Assembly: GCA_009663005.1 (NCBI GenBank)
Contig: CM018904.1
Coordinates: 13,635,364-13,647,863, forward strand
Reading direction: 5' to 3'
Source of the DNA: Actinidia chinensis
Taxonomy: Eukaryota > Streptophyta > Magnoliopsida > Ericales > Actinidiaceae
DNA length: 12,500 nt
Shown piece by piece: positions 1 through 7,723 of the stretch (positions within the stretch are counted from its first letter, which is position 1; every line of letters starts with the position of its first letter). A program made the position numbers and the translations under genes. Under the pieces are notes generated by a model, which worked only from the letters and a program-made list of their open reading frames with translations, was not told the origin of the DNA and searched no databases.

Positions 1-256
1 AAACCGTCATATAATAGACCTCATTGATGAGTTTAATACCGTAAAAAATACATTAATCAGATACAAATTCATAATCGATCAATGTCAATTTATATTAAGA
101 TAAATTGGTACAATCTTGTGCGTCACATTTATTTATTAAATATTATAAATAATATTAAATGGATATTGATTTATATCCGATCAATGTGAATTTTTACTAT
201 ATTAATTTTCACGATAAAATGTACAATATGAACAGTTTGAATTGTCAATATAAGCC
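1..256. mobile_element. Foldback MITE-like element, copy A (runs off the window start)
   Basis: The first ~70 bases (AAACCGTC...CCTCATTGAT...TTTAATA...TAAAAAAT...ATCAGATA) are an imperfect reverse complement of bases about 165-256 and also match the reverse complement of the right arm of copy B (600-831). The right arm reads GATCAATGTG, then TACAATATGAACAGTTTGAA and TCAATATAAGCC. A short stem GGATAT/ATATCC (162-179) and a second GATCAATGT motif (78-86) lie inside. The outer left end is outside the window, so no target duplication can be checked. No coding capacity. The class of transposon is not recognised; a non-autonomous TIR element is the simplest reading. Confidence 0.55.
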
Positions 257-599
257 AATATAAACAATACTACATTGTGTATTCCCAAAAGTTAGATTGC
301 AGAGAAGCCTCATTCATTGTTATTTCAAAGGATCCAAACTAGGCCTTAGTTTGGTGGTGTTATTGTATAATTTTGTAGCCTTGCCTCATTCTAAAGCATT
401 GTACCAGTGCTTGACTTGGTAGGTTCTAACGTAAAGACAATACAAGCTCTTAACAGCTAAAGAAAATTACATATTCATTAGATGTTTTTTGCTCTTATCA
501 ATTATCACAACGGCATTTGTCTGCTTTTGGGATGCAGCTTAACTAATTGTGCTGGCTCTTCTGAAGTTTAAGAAGTGAACTGTATTGGTGTAATTTAAT
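257..599. other. Intergenic spacer between two foldback elements
   Basis: There is no gene here. The only structure I see is a short hairpin, CCAAACTA (334-341), GGCCT loop, TAGTTTGG (347-354). GGCC next to TTTGG resembles the ends of other plant MITEs, but no partner end was found nearby. Otherwise the stretch is unstructured and AT-rich. Confidence 0.5.
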
Positions 600-831
600 T
601 ATTTTGATGATTCAAATCGTTCATATTGTAATGTAAAAAAATGTGTTGATCGAATACAATTCAGTATTCGTTCATTTCTATTTTATAACTTAATAAATAT
701 GGCACATAGGATTATACCTATTTATCTTGATATAAATCGATATTGATATTTATCGGATCAACGTGATTTTTTATATTATTAAAGTTTTCAATGAGATCTA
801 CAATCTGAAATGGTTTGAATTATCAAAATAG
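600..831. mobile_element. Foldback MITE-like element, copy B
   Basis: Terminal inverted repeats are visible. The left arm from 601 reads ATTTTGATGATTCAAATCG then TTCATATTGTA. The reverse complement of the right end (829 leftwards) reads ATTTTGATAATTCAAACC then a CAGATTGTA match. The right half (733-831: CGATATTGAT, CGGATCAACGTGA, TTTGAATTATCAAAATAGCC) aligns at roughly three bases in four with copy A (161-256), so the two are copies of one family. Internal stems GAATAC/GTATTC (655-673) and CGATA/TATCG add to the foldback character. No clear target duplication was found and there is no ORF. Confidence 0.6.
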
Positions 832-964
832 CCCCCAAACAATGCCAAAATTATTGGACTGCACAGTTTAAAAATGGACTGTACAAAAGCCTGGCCTTAA
901 TAACTATGTGCTAATCCAACATCTTTTTTTTTTAGTACTGAAAAAGAAGCAGCTCGATTAATTA

Positions 965-1462
965 AAGCCCAGTGTGACCTAATTTCTTTTTAGTTTTTAA
1001 TTTTTTTTGTCTCTAATGAATGTTTTTAACTGTTTGATTAGACTTTTATACTTATATTGATTTTTTTTGCGAGACGAAATTGATTGTGCAAAAATTTTAT
1101 TCAAATTAAAAAAAATCCATTAAAGACAAAATATTTAGTTAGTTTGTCGAGTAAAAATAATTTTTTTTCTCTTTTTTGAAATTATCTTAAATTAGATAAT
1201 ATATTTTTCATTTTCAGACTCGTCTAAACCAACAAAATATTTAGCTAGTTTGTTAAGTTAAAATGATATTTTTTTTGTATTTAGTGAACTTGTTTCTAAA
1301 TTAAATGATATTTTTTTTGTATTTTCAGACTCCTCTTATTAAGTGCAACTGAAAAAATATAAAAGTTTGATCAAACAACTATAAAAATTTATTTAAAAAA
1401 ATAAAAACCAAAAAACCCAATCAACTAAAAAAATGTTAATAACTAATTAGGCCAAACGGGCC
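965..1462. mobile_element. Long-TIR Tourist/Harbinger-like MITE, TTA target duplication
   Basis: The left end (AAGCCCAGTGTGACCTAATT, TTTTTAGTT, then CTGTTTGATTAGACTTTTATA near 1030-1052) matches the reverse complement of the right end (GGCCCGTTTGGCCTAATTAG, TTTTTTAGTT, then GTTTGATCAAACTTTTATA). This gives imperfect inverted repeats of roughly 90 bp. TTA flanks the element at 962-964 and 1463-1465, the target size expected for PIF/Harbinger elements. Two internal copies of a TTAG.TAGTTTGT..AGT motif occur at about 1135-1155 and 1240-1260. No transposase ORF, so it is non-autonomous. Boundaries are good to a few bases at the left end. Confidence 0.65.
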
Positions 1463-1830
1463 TTACTTGAATTAGTAAACTTGATTTCACTTCTTGTTGG
1501 ATATTAATTTGCAAGTTTGTTCTTTATTAACTCGAATTAACAGTGACAGGCATTTTTAACTTAATATATTTTTAAATGAATGAGGTTTTTAATTTTATAT
1601 AATTTGAAATTAGTTACAACATTAGACCTTGCTTAAGTATTGAAAAATTCATTTTAAGTAAATAAATTGGGTAATAATACAGTAATTTATAATTTAATAA
1701 GAAAACGTAAAATCGAATAAATCATATTATAATAAGAAAAAGTTAAAACTTAAATCAATCATACGATAATAAATAGAAGAGTCACACTTGCAACTCGCCA
1801 GCAAACAATTCAGAGGATACAACTTATCCA
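1463..1830. other. AT-rich intergenic stretch, no feature seen
   Basis: Very AT-rich (runs such as AATAAATTGGGTAATAATACAG). No ORF of note, no inverted repeat and no RNA gene was recognised. Confidence 0.5.
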
Positions 1831-1950
1831 TCGTTTGGAATAAATTGAATTATTAATTTTTTTATTTTTAATAAATTTATTTATATTAATTTTGTTTTTA
1901 GTGTAATTTTTTTTTTAATCTTCAATTCTTCTAATCAAGATGACTAAAAA
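1831..1950. mobile_element. Fragment related to the 965-1462 / 11440-11692 MITE family
   Basis: It begins TCGTTTGGAATAAATTGAAT, and its later part (AATTTTGTTTTTAGTGTAAT, poly-T, CTTCTAATCAAGATGACT) lines up with 11530-11600 (AATTTTTTGTTTTTAGTAG, poly-T, ATAATCAAGAGGAACTG). Much of the match is low-complexity AT, so the assignment rests mainly on the TTTTTAGT and TAATCAAGA.GA positions. No second inverted end was found, so it is a decayed or partial copy. Confidence 0.3.
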
Positions 1951-2905
1951 AGGTAAAAAAATCATAAAATCATAACAAATGGCAGGTTTGTGTAGTGATG
2001 CAGTGGAATCCATTGGATTTGAAGCCGGACTGCAATACTTGGTTGACCATGACTTAGATTTCCATGTTTTTGGACCATTTGTTTCAATGGAATTAGGTTG
2101 GCCAGCAAGAAAATTAAAAAAATGGCTGGCTTATTTAAATCAATCACTAGGTCTTACTTCACAACACTAAAATAAGAACATTATCACTAGAAATGATGGT
2201 ACATCACTTCTTTTTTACCATTAATTGATGTTGCAAATCACAAACGTTGATACACATTGTACAACAAATGATTCGATTAAATCCTATGATTGTGGATTAT
2301 GTTGTAATAGAAGGAAAATTAAAAATGGTAAAAATATGAGATAAGAATTTTTTTTTTGTTGTTAAATTAGTACTCTCTTCCATCGGCACATTGCGAATGT
2401 GTTGCCCTTGTCGGCATTTACTTACCTCCTTCATCCTATTTTGTTTATTCATTTTGAGAAATTTGTTCTTTAAACGAAACAAAGATTAGCAGTGGTTGTA
2501 TTAATCTTTGGCCCCATTAAATTTACCATGAGTAATTCTTTAATAATAATTTTTTCTTTTTATTATATTACTATTGAAGACAAAAAAAACTCTCTCACAT
2601 CCATTCATCGAAGGATTATTGGGTGCTTTTAGAGTATTACTCTACACCATTTAATGAATGATACATCTGCATATATTAGCTACAATCTAGACAAAAAAGT
2701 AGTGAATCTCATTCTTTAAATCAATTACTTTGAGGTTAGAGCAGCATTGAGATTTGTTCTAAGAGCACTAATACAAGGATTGACCTTTATGGTTTCGGCT
2801 TGGATTGCAATCATTCTGCTTATATGTTTAGCGGCATGATGAAGTTTTTCCTATTTTAGTAATCATTCTGCTTATACTTCAATTATGTAGCGCCATGAAG
2901 GAATG
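1951..2905. other. Intergenic DNA downstream of the sHSP gene
   Basis: No gene is supported. Short open frames (for example 1979-2170 plus and 2297-2482 minus) lack recognisable domains and codon character. A consensus minus-strand splice donor GAG|GTAAGT occurs at 2426/2425 without a credible exon around it. A 16-base direct repeat AATCATTCTGCTTATA occurs at 2809-2824 and 2861-2876, each followed by a loosely similar GCGGCATGATGAAG / GCGCCATGAAGG segment, suggesting a small local duplication. Confidence 0.45.
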
Positions 2906-2911
2906 TTTATT
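2906..2911 (-). terminator. Candidate polyadenylation signal of the sHSP gene
   Basis: On the minus strand this reads AATAAA, about 320 bases downstream of the sHSP stop codon (3232-3234). It is the canonical hexamer, but the region is AT-rich and chance matches are likely. Plant poly(A) signals are loose, so this is only a candidate 3' end. Confidence 0.25.
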
Positions 2912-3231
2912 TTTCCGTTTGGTTAGCATTTTCTTGATAATTATTTCTGATTGCTGATATTGCAAATTTAGTGGGTGATGATGTGTGACTAAATACCCTC
3001 TTTTTCCCTTGTGAATTACATAGTACCGAACAACAACTCCTCACCGAAATTCTACAATTAGTAGACACGAAATCGAATGCTTTGCGTTCTTGTAGCAGTA
3101 ACTTGTTGGCATGGACCACAGACGGTTTGATCGATCGCCTATGTAAATAGAGAGAGTTATATCCATTTTTGCCTGCAGTATTTGTCAACCTGTATCGTGT
3201 AATTCAATCCTATGTTAAAGTAAACATTTCA

Positions 3232-3535
3232 CTATGAAACTATATGTTTAATCTCAACCGGATTCGGAAACTTAGTTGTTCCATCACTCCCTTGATTATT
3301 ATCAGAATCCGAAGGCTTCTTCAGAATTATAATCTCTAGAACTGTCTCATTGTCACATATGCCTCTATTTTTCTCCAATCGCATTCTCGGGCAATCAAGC
3401 CTCCGAATGTACCAGTGTTCCCACCAGTCGGTCCACTTATCCCAGTCCTTGTCTTGGACTCTCTTGTGCTTCATTCTCCACTTTCTCACAAACCTTCGGT
3501 TTTTTGACAGAGACTTGAACACTACTTCCCAACTT
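3232..3535 (-). pseudogene. sHSP exon 2 (rest of alpha-crystallin domain and C-terminus)
   Basis: Read across frames it gives EVGK, SVQVSV, KVCE, SGEW, KHKRVQDKDWDKW, TDWWEHWYIRRLDCP, DWRKIEAYV, NETVLEIIILKKPSDSD and a polar tail ending HIVS*. WWEHWYIRRLD and DWRKIEAYV are the landmarks of the class VI alpha-crystallin domain. Frame changes lie near 3523, 3483, 3473, 3388, 3380 and 3355. Several are explained by one base lost from a short homopolymer (a C from a C run, a G from GG, an A from AA). Missense damage is slight by comparison. The stop is TAG at 3234-3232. Confidence 0.78.
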
Positions 3536-3996
3536 CTGTGATGACAAATAGTGATGTCAAGAAAATTCATCTTTGCTAAGCACAGTTACTGAAACAGCAC
3601 TGTCCCAGAATTTAAACTCAGAAAAGTTTTCAGAATTCAAATTGAATGGTTCAGATTTACTTGGTTATGTGAGATTCACGTGCTCAAGTGAATAAAAACG
3701 ATTCATTTTGAATTTTTAAAAGTTTTCTTGGTCCAAATTCTGGGACGTTAAGGTTTCTCAGAAACAACAGCATCCTCTGGAGTTTTGGCATTATCCCCGG
3801 CTCTTTCAATACATTCCCATTTAACTTTCCGTTACAATATCACCAAGCTAGAGAATTCAGATTTATCAAACTCCAAAGCCCACCAAAAATTAATCCTGGG
3901 TAAAGATAATGCCTCTAACTCCATAGGTTGTTATCTTGTACTGTGTGAATATATTTATTGATGCTTCCTACTTCAAAAAACCATGTTAACCCTTAC
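3536..3996 (-). other. sHSP intron (461 bp)
   Basis: The donor GTAAGG starts at 3996 and the acceptor TTTGTCATCACAG ends at 3536. Joining the phase-1 G of exon 1 to AA of exon 2 gives a Glu codon followed by VGK, matching the family. The alternative acceptors upstream (TTTCAG ending 3589, CTTAG ending 3576) would add residues that do not fit. The intron holds a small foldback element (3601-3747), described separately. An open segment reading VKWECIERAGDNAKTPEDAV around 3840-3780 ends in a stop; I could not assign it. Confidence 0.65.
3601..3747. mobile_element. Small foldback element inside the sHSP intron
   Basis: The left arm GTCCCAGAATTTAAACTCAG / AAAAGTTTTCAGAATTCAAA (3602-~3643) pairs with the right arm (~3704-3746), whose reverse complement reads GTCCCAGAATTTGGACCAAG / AAAACTTTTAAAAATTCAAA. 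The terminal 12 bases GTCCCAGAATTT are identical in both arms. The ~60 base loop contains a CACGTG (G-box) at 3678-3683. It is about 147 bp with no coding capacity. No flanking target duplication was obvious, so its superfamily is open. It could also be a stem-forming intron segment rather than a transposon. Confidence 0.5.
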
Positions 3997-4076
3997 CTGG
4001 TAGTTCTGCTTTCAAACCATAATCAGCATCAGTTTGGAACCAATCGACAGCACTCTGACTGGTGCTACGGAGTCTT
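3997..4076 (-). pseudogene. sHSP exon 1, 3' part (after the retrotransposon)
   Basis: This resumes directly after the second target-site copy (4072-4076). One frame stays open to the splice site and reads LRLRSTSQ then SAVDWFQTDADYGLKAELP, the start of the alpha-crystallin domain in class VI sHSPs. It ends CCAG|GTAAGG at 3997/3996, a strong plant donor leaving phase 1. This frame differs by one base from that of the 5' part, so a small indel exists at the junction besides the insertion. Its continuity with the 7855-8086 segment is what identifies the host gene. Confidence 0.8.
4072..4076. repeat. Target site duplication GTCTT, left copy
   Basis: GTCTT lies immediately before the TG of the left LTR and matches 7855-7859 exactly. 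Five bases is the standard Copia/Gypsy integration footprint. Confidence 0.9.
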
Positions 4077-4564
4077 TGTTGGGAATCCAGCCCATTGAAG
4101 CCCATTGGAAGAAACCCCAAGCCCAACCCATGAAGCCCAAGTCAAGCCAAGCCCAATGGAAGCCTAAGCCCAATATGAATAGTGAATTCATATTAGAAAG
4201 GCAGAGATATGGGCAGAGACGGAAGAGAAGAGAAGAAGAGAAGAGGAGAAGAGAAGAAGAGAGAGAAGCATTGACAGAAGCTGCAAAGAAGGTGCCGAAG
4301 AAGTCCAAGATGGAGGCCACCTCTCTCCCCAAGTCTCAAATGATGGGCATGTATCGAGCTCATGGCTGAGCTCATTACTTTCTCTATGGTCTATAAATTG
4401 AGAGCGTTTGCAGAGAGAGAAAGAGGTGGAGCAAGATGTAAAAGCCTTGGGGGATTACTAGGAGCACACAGTTGTGCTGTGTGCAAGGGGGCTGGAAAAG
4501 TGTACTGATAGCAGAAGAGGACTGCTGAGGTGAGAGTTGTGGTGCTGTTCAGAGGAGAAGAACA

Positions 4565-4598
<34 letters not shown>

Positions 4599-4771
4599 CG
4601 AGGTGAGGGAGATGAGCTCCCCCTATGTACTCATTGTAATTCATTCCTGAGATAGTGAATTATTGTTCCTCTCCGTGGACGTAGGCAGATTGGCCGAACA
4701 CGTTATATCTGTGTCTTGTGTGCGTGGTGATATGGTAGATGTGACTGGTGGCTAGTCCTTGGGCACAAACA
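4077..4771 (+). repeat. 5' LTR (695 bp)
   Basis: It runs from TGTTGGGAATCCAGCCCATT to GGGCACAAACA. The first third is built of AAGCCCAA/AGCCCATTG-type words, followed by a GA-rich block (4215-4270). The TATA-like box and the U5 signature (CCGTGGACGTAGGCAGATTG, GCCGAACACG) follow in the usual order. It aligns over its full length with 7144-7854. The short plus-strand open frame at 4034-4369 is this low-complexity sequence, not a gene. Confidence 0.92.
4392..4398 (+). promoter_or_regulatory. TATA box in the 5' LTR
   Basis: TATAAAT lies inside CTCTATGGTCTATAAATTGAGAG, mid-LTR, where U3 meets R in Copia elements. The 3' LTR copy is TATAATT at 7483-7489. This is the expected RNA polymerase II promoter of the element. 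Confidence 0.6.
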
Positions 4772-4772
4772 T

Positions 4773-4796
4773 AGGTTATCAAAGCCAAGTTCGAGT
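4773..4796 (+). promoter_or_regulatory. Primer-binding site, initiator tRNA-Met type
   Basis: Two bases after the 5' LTR comes AGGTTATCAAAGCCAAGTTC. This is close to the plant Copia site TGGTATCAGAGCC, with one inserted T and a G-to-A change. The position directly behind the LTR supports the call; the mismatches fit the general indel pattern of this window. Confidence 0.65.
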
Positions 4797-5160
4797 CACA
4801 GGAGAGTCATTGGAGCGATTCGCGGCGAACGGAAGCCAATTTCGAATTCTGACCAAATTCGAAGTGCTAAAAATAGCGTTTGAGCATACCACCAGAGTCG
4901 CCTCGTCGAGATGAAGCTCCCAGCACCAAAACCGCATCAAATCGGACGACGGACGCACCCCCACGCGCACTGAAGTTTGGCGCGTCAGATCGCAGCGAAG
5001 CCATGCCTCCTTCATGCGCTAGAACGATCCATGAGGCATGCAATCACGCTCCAGGCGAGGGAAATCAGCTGGAGTGGATGATGAAGAGAGATTCATCATT
5101 AAACTCTAATGATAAAAAAAAAAGAGAAAAGAAAAAGATGAAAAATGATGATGTTTTTTT
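4797..5160 (+). other. Copia leader, upstream part
   Basis: This untranslated leader of the retrotransposon is unusually GC-richer than the surrounding DNA (for example GTCGCCTCGTCGAGATGAAG, GGACGCACCCCCACGCGCAC) until an A-rich block at about 5100-5160. The open frame at 4880-5221 has no recognisable domain and ends inside the W-box cluster, so I do not call a gene. Confidence 0.45.
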
Positions 5161-5197
5161 GGTTGGAAATATTTTAAAACGGCCAGACCAAGCTGCG

Positions 5198-5355
5198 TTG
5201 ACCAGTCAACCGACCCATTGACCAGTCAAACTGAGCCGTTGACCAAAGGGTCGGGAGGCCGGGTTGACCAGAGCCGTTGACCGAGTCGCACACCGATCGA
5301 GCCATTGACCAGCCGTTGACCGAGCATTGACTGGTCAATCGGTCAACCGTTGACC
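5198..5355 (+). promoter_or_regulatory. Dense W-box (TTGAC[C/T]) cluster in the Copia leader
   Basis: Thirteen W-box cores lie in 158 bases. On the + strand they start at 5198, 5218, 5239, 5264, 5277, 5305, 5316, 5327 and 5350. On the - strand they cover 5204-5209, 5224-5229, 5333-5338 and 5341-5346. Several form facing pairs such as GTTGACCAGTCAAC (5197-5210). WRKY transcription factors bind TTGAC[C/T]. The spacing is irregular (11-25 bases), so this is a cluster of short degenerate repeats rather than a clean tandem array. Function is inferred only from the motif. Confidence 0.6.
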
Positions 5356-5789
5356 AAAACAGTAAAATTGCACTTTCAGTCATGACTTTCTGTAATACAA
5401 AATTGGTCCCTGACTTTTGGAAATTATCATTAAGTCCAGGAAGTTCTGATTTAAATCAATTTGGATCATAAAAGTGTCTGATTTCGACAGAAAAGCCCTT
5501 TTTGAGTTTTCGGCATTCCGGATCATCCACAGGATTGGTTTTTGGATATTGTACTTCTTATGGGAGAAGTACAGATTGCGGAGTAGTTTGTGGAGCTATG
5601 ATCACGTTTTCAGCTACAGGATTACACCTGTGAAAAAACCCAAGGATGACAGGACACGAAGGAGATGAATAGGAAGACGATGGGACAGACAGACAATGCC
5701 ATTAGATACGAGGTGTTCCATCAGTAACACGATGAGAGAGGTTTGACGATCAGAACAATGCATTGAACACAGGGGTGTTTCAACAGTAG
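5356..5789 (+). other. Copia leader to gag start, degenerate
   Basis: It contains TGCACTTTCAGTCATGACTT ... AATTGGTCCCTGACTTTTGG ... ATTAAGTCCAGG (about 5370-5442), wording common in dispersed plant repeats. The zone that should hold the gag start codon (about 5620-5790) is broken in all frames and I could not fix a start. Confidence 0.4.
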
Positions 5790-6190
5790 CACTATGAGAT
5801 GATGCTCATGGGTGTGGACCAAGGTGGAAGGAGATGTACCAGGAGAAAACATCTCCGAACAAAGCCTTAATGAGGAGGCTGTGGTGAAACTTAGAGAGGG
5901 ACTACAGTGGCGGAACAAACAAACGAGTTCCAGAGAGCCACAGGAAGAAGGTCAACAGAAGAGGCAGAGAGAGTCTCAAGACAGGAGGTCACAGAGAGGT
6001 CAGGAGAAGAGATCAAAGAAGAGGATACCGGCAAGATGAGGATTTGAGGGCAAAAAAAAATCCAAGAGGTCGCATTTAAGGGCTTTTATTGCGATCAGGA
6101 GGGACAAGAAGAATTGTCAAGGAAACAAAGGCACAAGATAAGGAGGAAGACCCAAAGAAGCCCCCTAGCAACAACAGCAATGATGGCTAT
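5790..6190 (+). pseudogene. Copia gag relic (UBN2-like segment, basic linker, zinc-knuckle remnant)
   Basis: Gag forms the virus-like particle that packages element RNA. Near 5810-5835 one frame reads GVWTKVEG; one base on, the next reads MYQEKTSPNKALMRRL (about 5833-5880), the pattern of the copia gag UBN2 domain. A basic stretch rich in R, Q, E and S (about 5925-6035) follows. At 6081-6117 the frame reads GFYCDQEG and then KKNC, a CCHC knuckle whose first Cys codon is now Gly (GGC) and whose His region is broken by indels. A lysine/asparagine-rich tail (PPSNNSND, about 6160-6190) follows. Multiple frame changes make it non-functional. The reading is by family pattern only. Confidence 0.6.
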
Positions 6191-6353
6191 GGATGAGGAG
6201 TGAGGTTCTCTGAGCAGTATAGGCAGATGAAGAGTCAGATTGATTTAATTCAGATTTGCTTAACCACTTGTGTAGAGACAGAGAGGTTGTTCTCTACACA
6301 TGTAGCATGCGAGGACTGAGGATGGCGAACAACATGACCAGAGTTATGGCAAA
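6191..6353 (+). other. Copia internal region, unassigned
   Basis: This lies where the end of gag and the pol protease would be. Stops occur in every frame and no catalytic Asp-Ser-Gly signature was seen. A short inverted pair TGTGTAGAGA (6269-6278) / TCTCTACACA (6291-6300) could form a 10 bp stem. Confidence 0.35.
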
Positions 6354-6560
6354 GGAACAGTCCGGTTCCGCATGACGATGGGAATCTAGAAGGTGAAGAT
6401 GGTAAGGCATGTTTCATTGAGATGAAAGATTCGAAGCGATAAAGCTTTGAAAGCTAGTGGAGGGACACTAGAGTTTCCAAGGGAAAAGGAAATGCTGCAA
6501 GAGAAGAAAGACTGGAGGGCTATACCGCTGGAGGGGAGTGTCCAGACAATAAGAGCTGTT
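6354..6560 (+). pseudogene. Possible relic of Copia pol between protease and integrase
   Basis: It opens with GTVRF (6354-6368); after frame changes comes a DVRHVSL-like stretch (about 6392-6415), then an LYRLEGSV-like stretch (about 6518-6545). These are the kinds of words found between protease and integrase (GAG-pre-integrase segment) in Copia pol. The order fits and the position after gag fits, but each match is short and lies in a different frame. The minus-strand open frame over 6386-6979 is a shadow of this region. Confidence 0.35.
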
Positions 6561-6613
6561 GTCCGACATAAGGCCCAGTGTACTAGCGAGAAGAATGGAT
6601 GAGGAAAGCAACC

Positions 6614-6644
<31 letters not shown>

Positions 6645-7132
6645 AATACCAGAAGGATGTACTTGAAGGATCTAGAGTAGTACAGGAGCGCCAGGAGATG
6701 TTTTGGGATACATTCGGAATCTGGCCATACACGAGAAGGTGCAGCCAGTGCAGATGTCCATAGAGAATCAAGGAGAGACAGAGTCGATGTTACAGCGACA
6801 GCGTGACCTTCGCCGAAATGAGTTTCTTTCACTCTAATAATGATAGTATCTCTCAGATGTGTACACAAGGGAGGAGAGATGGAGCCACGACGACTTGTAA
6901 AGTGACTACTTGCATCGCACCCCGGTGAGGGGGAGCAGGCCCCTAGTGGCAGGTGTCGGCACTTCGTTTGGAAGTGCATTCACTTCGCACTTCCCTTCGG
7001 TGGGAGTGAAGGTGCCCGTGGATGATGGTAACGTATCGCCGGATGCTGTCCTTGCATATCTTACAGGGGAACTCTTGACATAAGTTGTCGGATGACAAGT
7101 TGAAGACACTCAGAATTTCCTCCAATAGGCCT
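6561..7132 (+). other. Copia internal 3' region, pol missing
   Basis: About 570 bases stand where roughly 3 kb of integrase, reverse transcriptase and RNase H would be expected. No YVDD-type motif or other pol landmark was found. Near 6959-7010 are two adjacent potential hairpins: GCACTTC (6959-6965) / GAAGTGC (6971-6977), and an imperfect CACTTCCC / GGGAGTG pair (6988-7008). The rest is unstructured. Confidence 0.45.
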
Positions 7133-7142
7133 GGAGGAGAGA
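7133..7142 (+). promoter_or_regulatory. Polypurine tract of the retrotransposon
   Basis: GGAGGAGAGA sits one base before the TG of the 3' LTR. It is the plus-strand primer site expected at this place. Confidence 0.75.
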
Positions 7143-7143
7143 T

Positions 7144-7656
7144 TGTTGGGAATACAGCCCATTGAAGCCCATTGGAAGAAAGCCCAAGCCCAACCCATGA
7201 AGGTCCAAGTCAGCCCAGCCCAATTGAAGCCCAAGGCCAATATGAATAGTGATTCATATTAGAAAGGCAGAATGTTGTGGGTGGGGGGGGGGGGGGCGGG
7301 GGGGGGGCAAGACGTAAGAGAAGAGAAGATAGAATGAGAAGCAAGAGAGAGAAGCAGTTGACAGAAGCTGTCAAAGAGGCTGCCTAAGAAGTCCAAGATG
7401 TTGAGGCCACCTCTCTTCCCCGAGTCCTCAATGGTGGGCATGTTGAGCTCATGGCTTAGCTCATCTAGCTTTTTCTATGGCCTATAATTGAGAGGGTTGC
7501 CAGAGAGAGAAGAGAGGTGGAGTAAGATGTATCCTTGGGGATTACTGGAGCACACAGCTTGTTGCTGTGTTGCAAAAGGGGCTGCGGAGTGTATTGATAG
7601 CAGAGAGAGAATCTGCTGATGGTGAGAGTTGTGGTGGCTGTGAGAGGAGAGAACAA

Positions 7657-7723
<67 letters not shown>

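Noticed and set aside
1979..2170. 63-codon plus-strand frame
   Set aside because: No motif, no homologous family recognised, and an antisense frame of similar length covers the same DNA.
2907..3188. 93-codon minus-strand frame, Ser/Arg-rich like a plastid transit peptide
   Set aside because: It lies just downstream of the sHSP stop, probably in the 3' UTR or flank, with no following exon or recognised domain. Composition alone does not support a gene.
4034..4369. 111-codon plus-strand Lys/Glu/Arg-rich frame
   Set aside because: It starts in sHSP exon 1 antisense and runs into the GA-rich 5' LTR. The matching part of the 3' LTR does not keep it open.
5198..5355. CRISPR-like or satellite array interpretation of the TTGACC repeats
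   Set aside because: The repeated unit is only 6-12 bases with irregular spacing and mixed orientation, unlike CRISPR repeats or a regular satellite.
5812..6039. 75-codon plus-strand frame taken as an intact small protein
   Set aside because: It is a piece of the broken gag relic that changes frame relative to the UBN2-like text. The open length is accidental.
6386..6979. 197-codon open frame on the minus strand, the longest in the window
   Set aside because: It lies inside the + strand Copia interior, has no recognisable domain, and overlies the degenerate pol scrap. Long antisense frames arise easily in GA-rich sense DNA.
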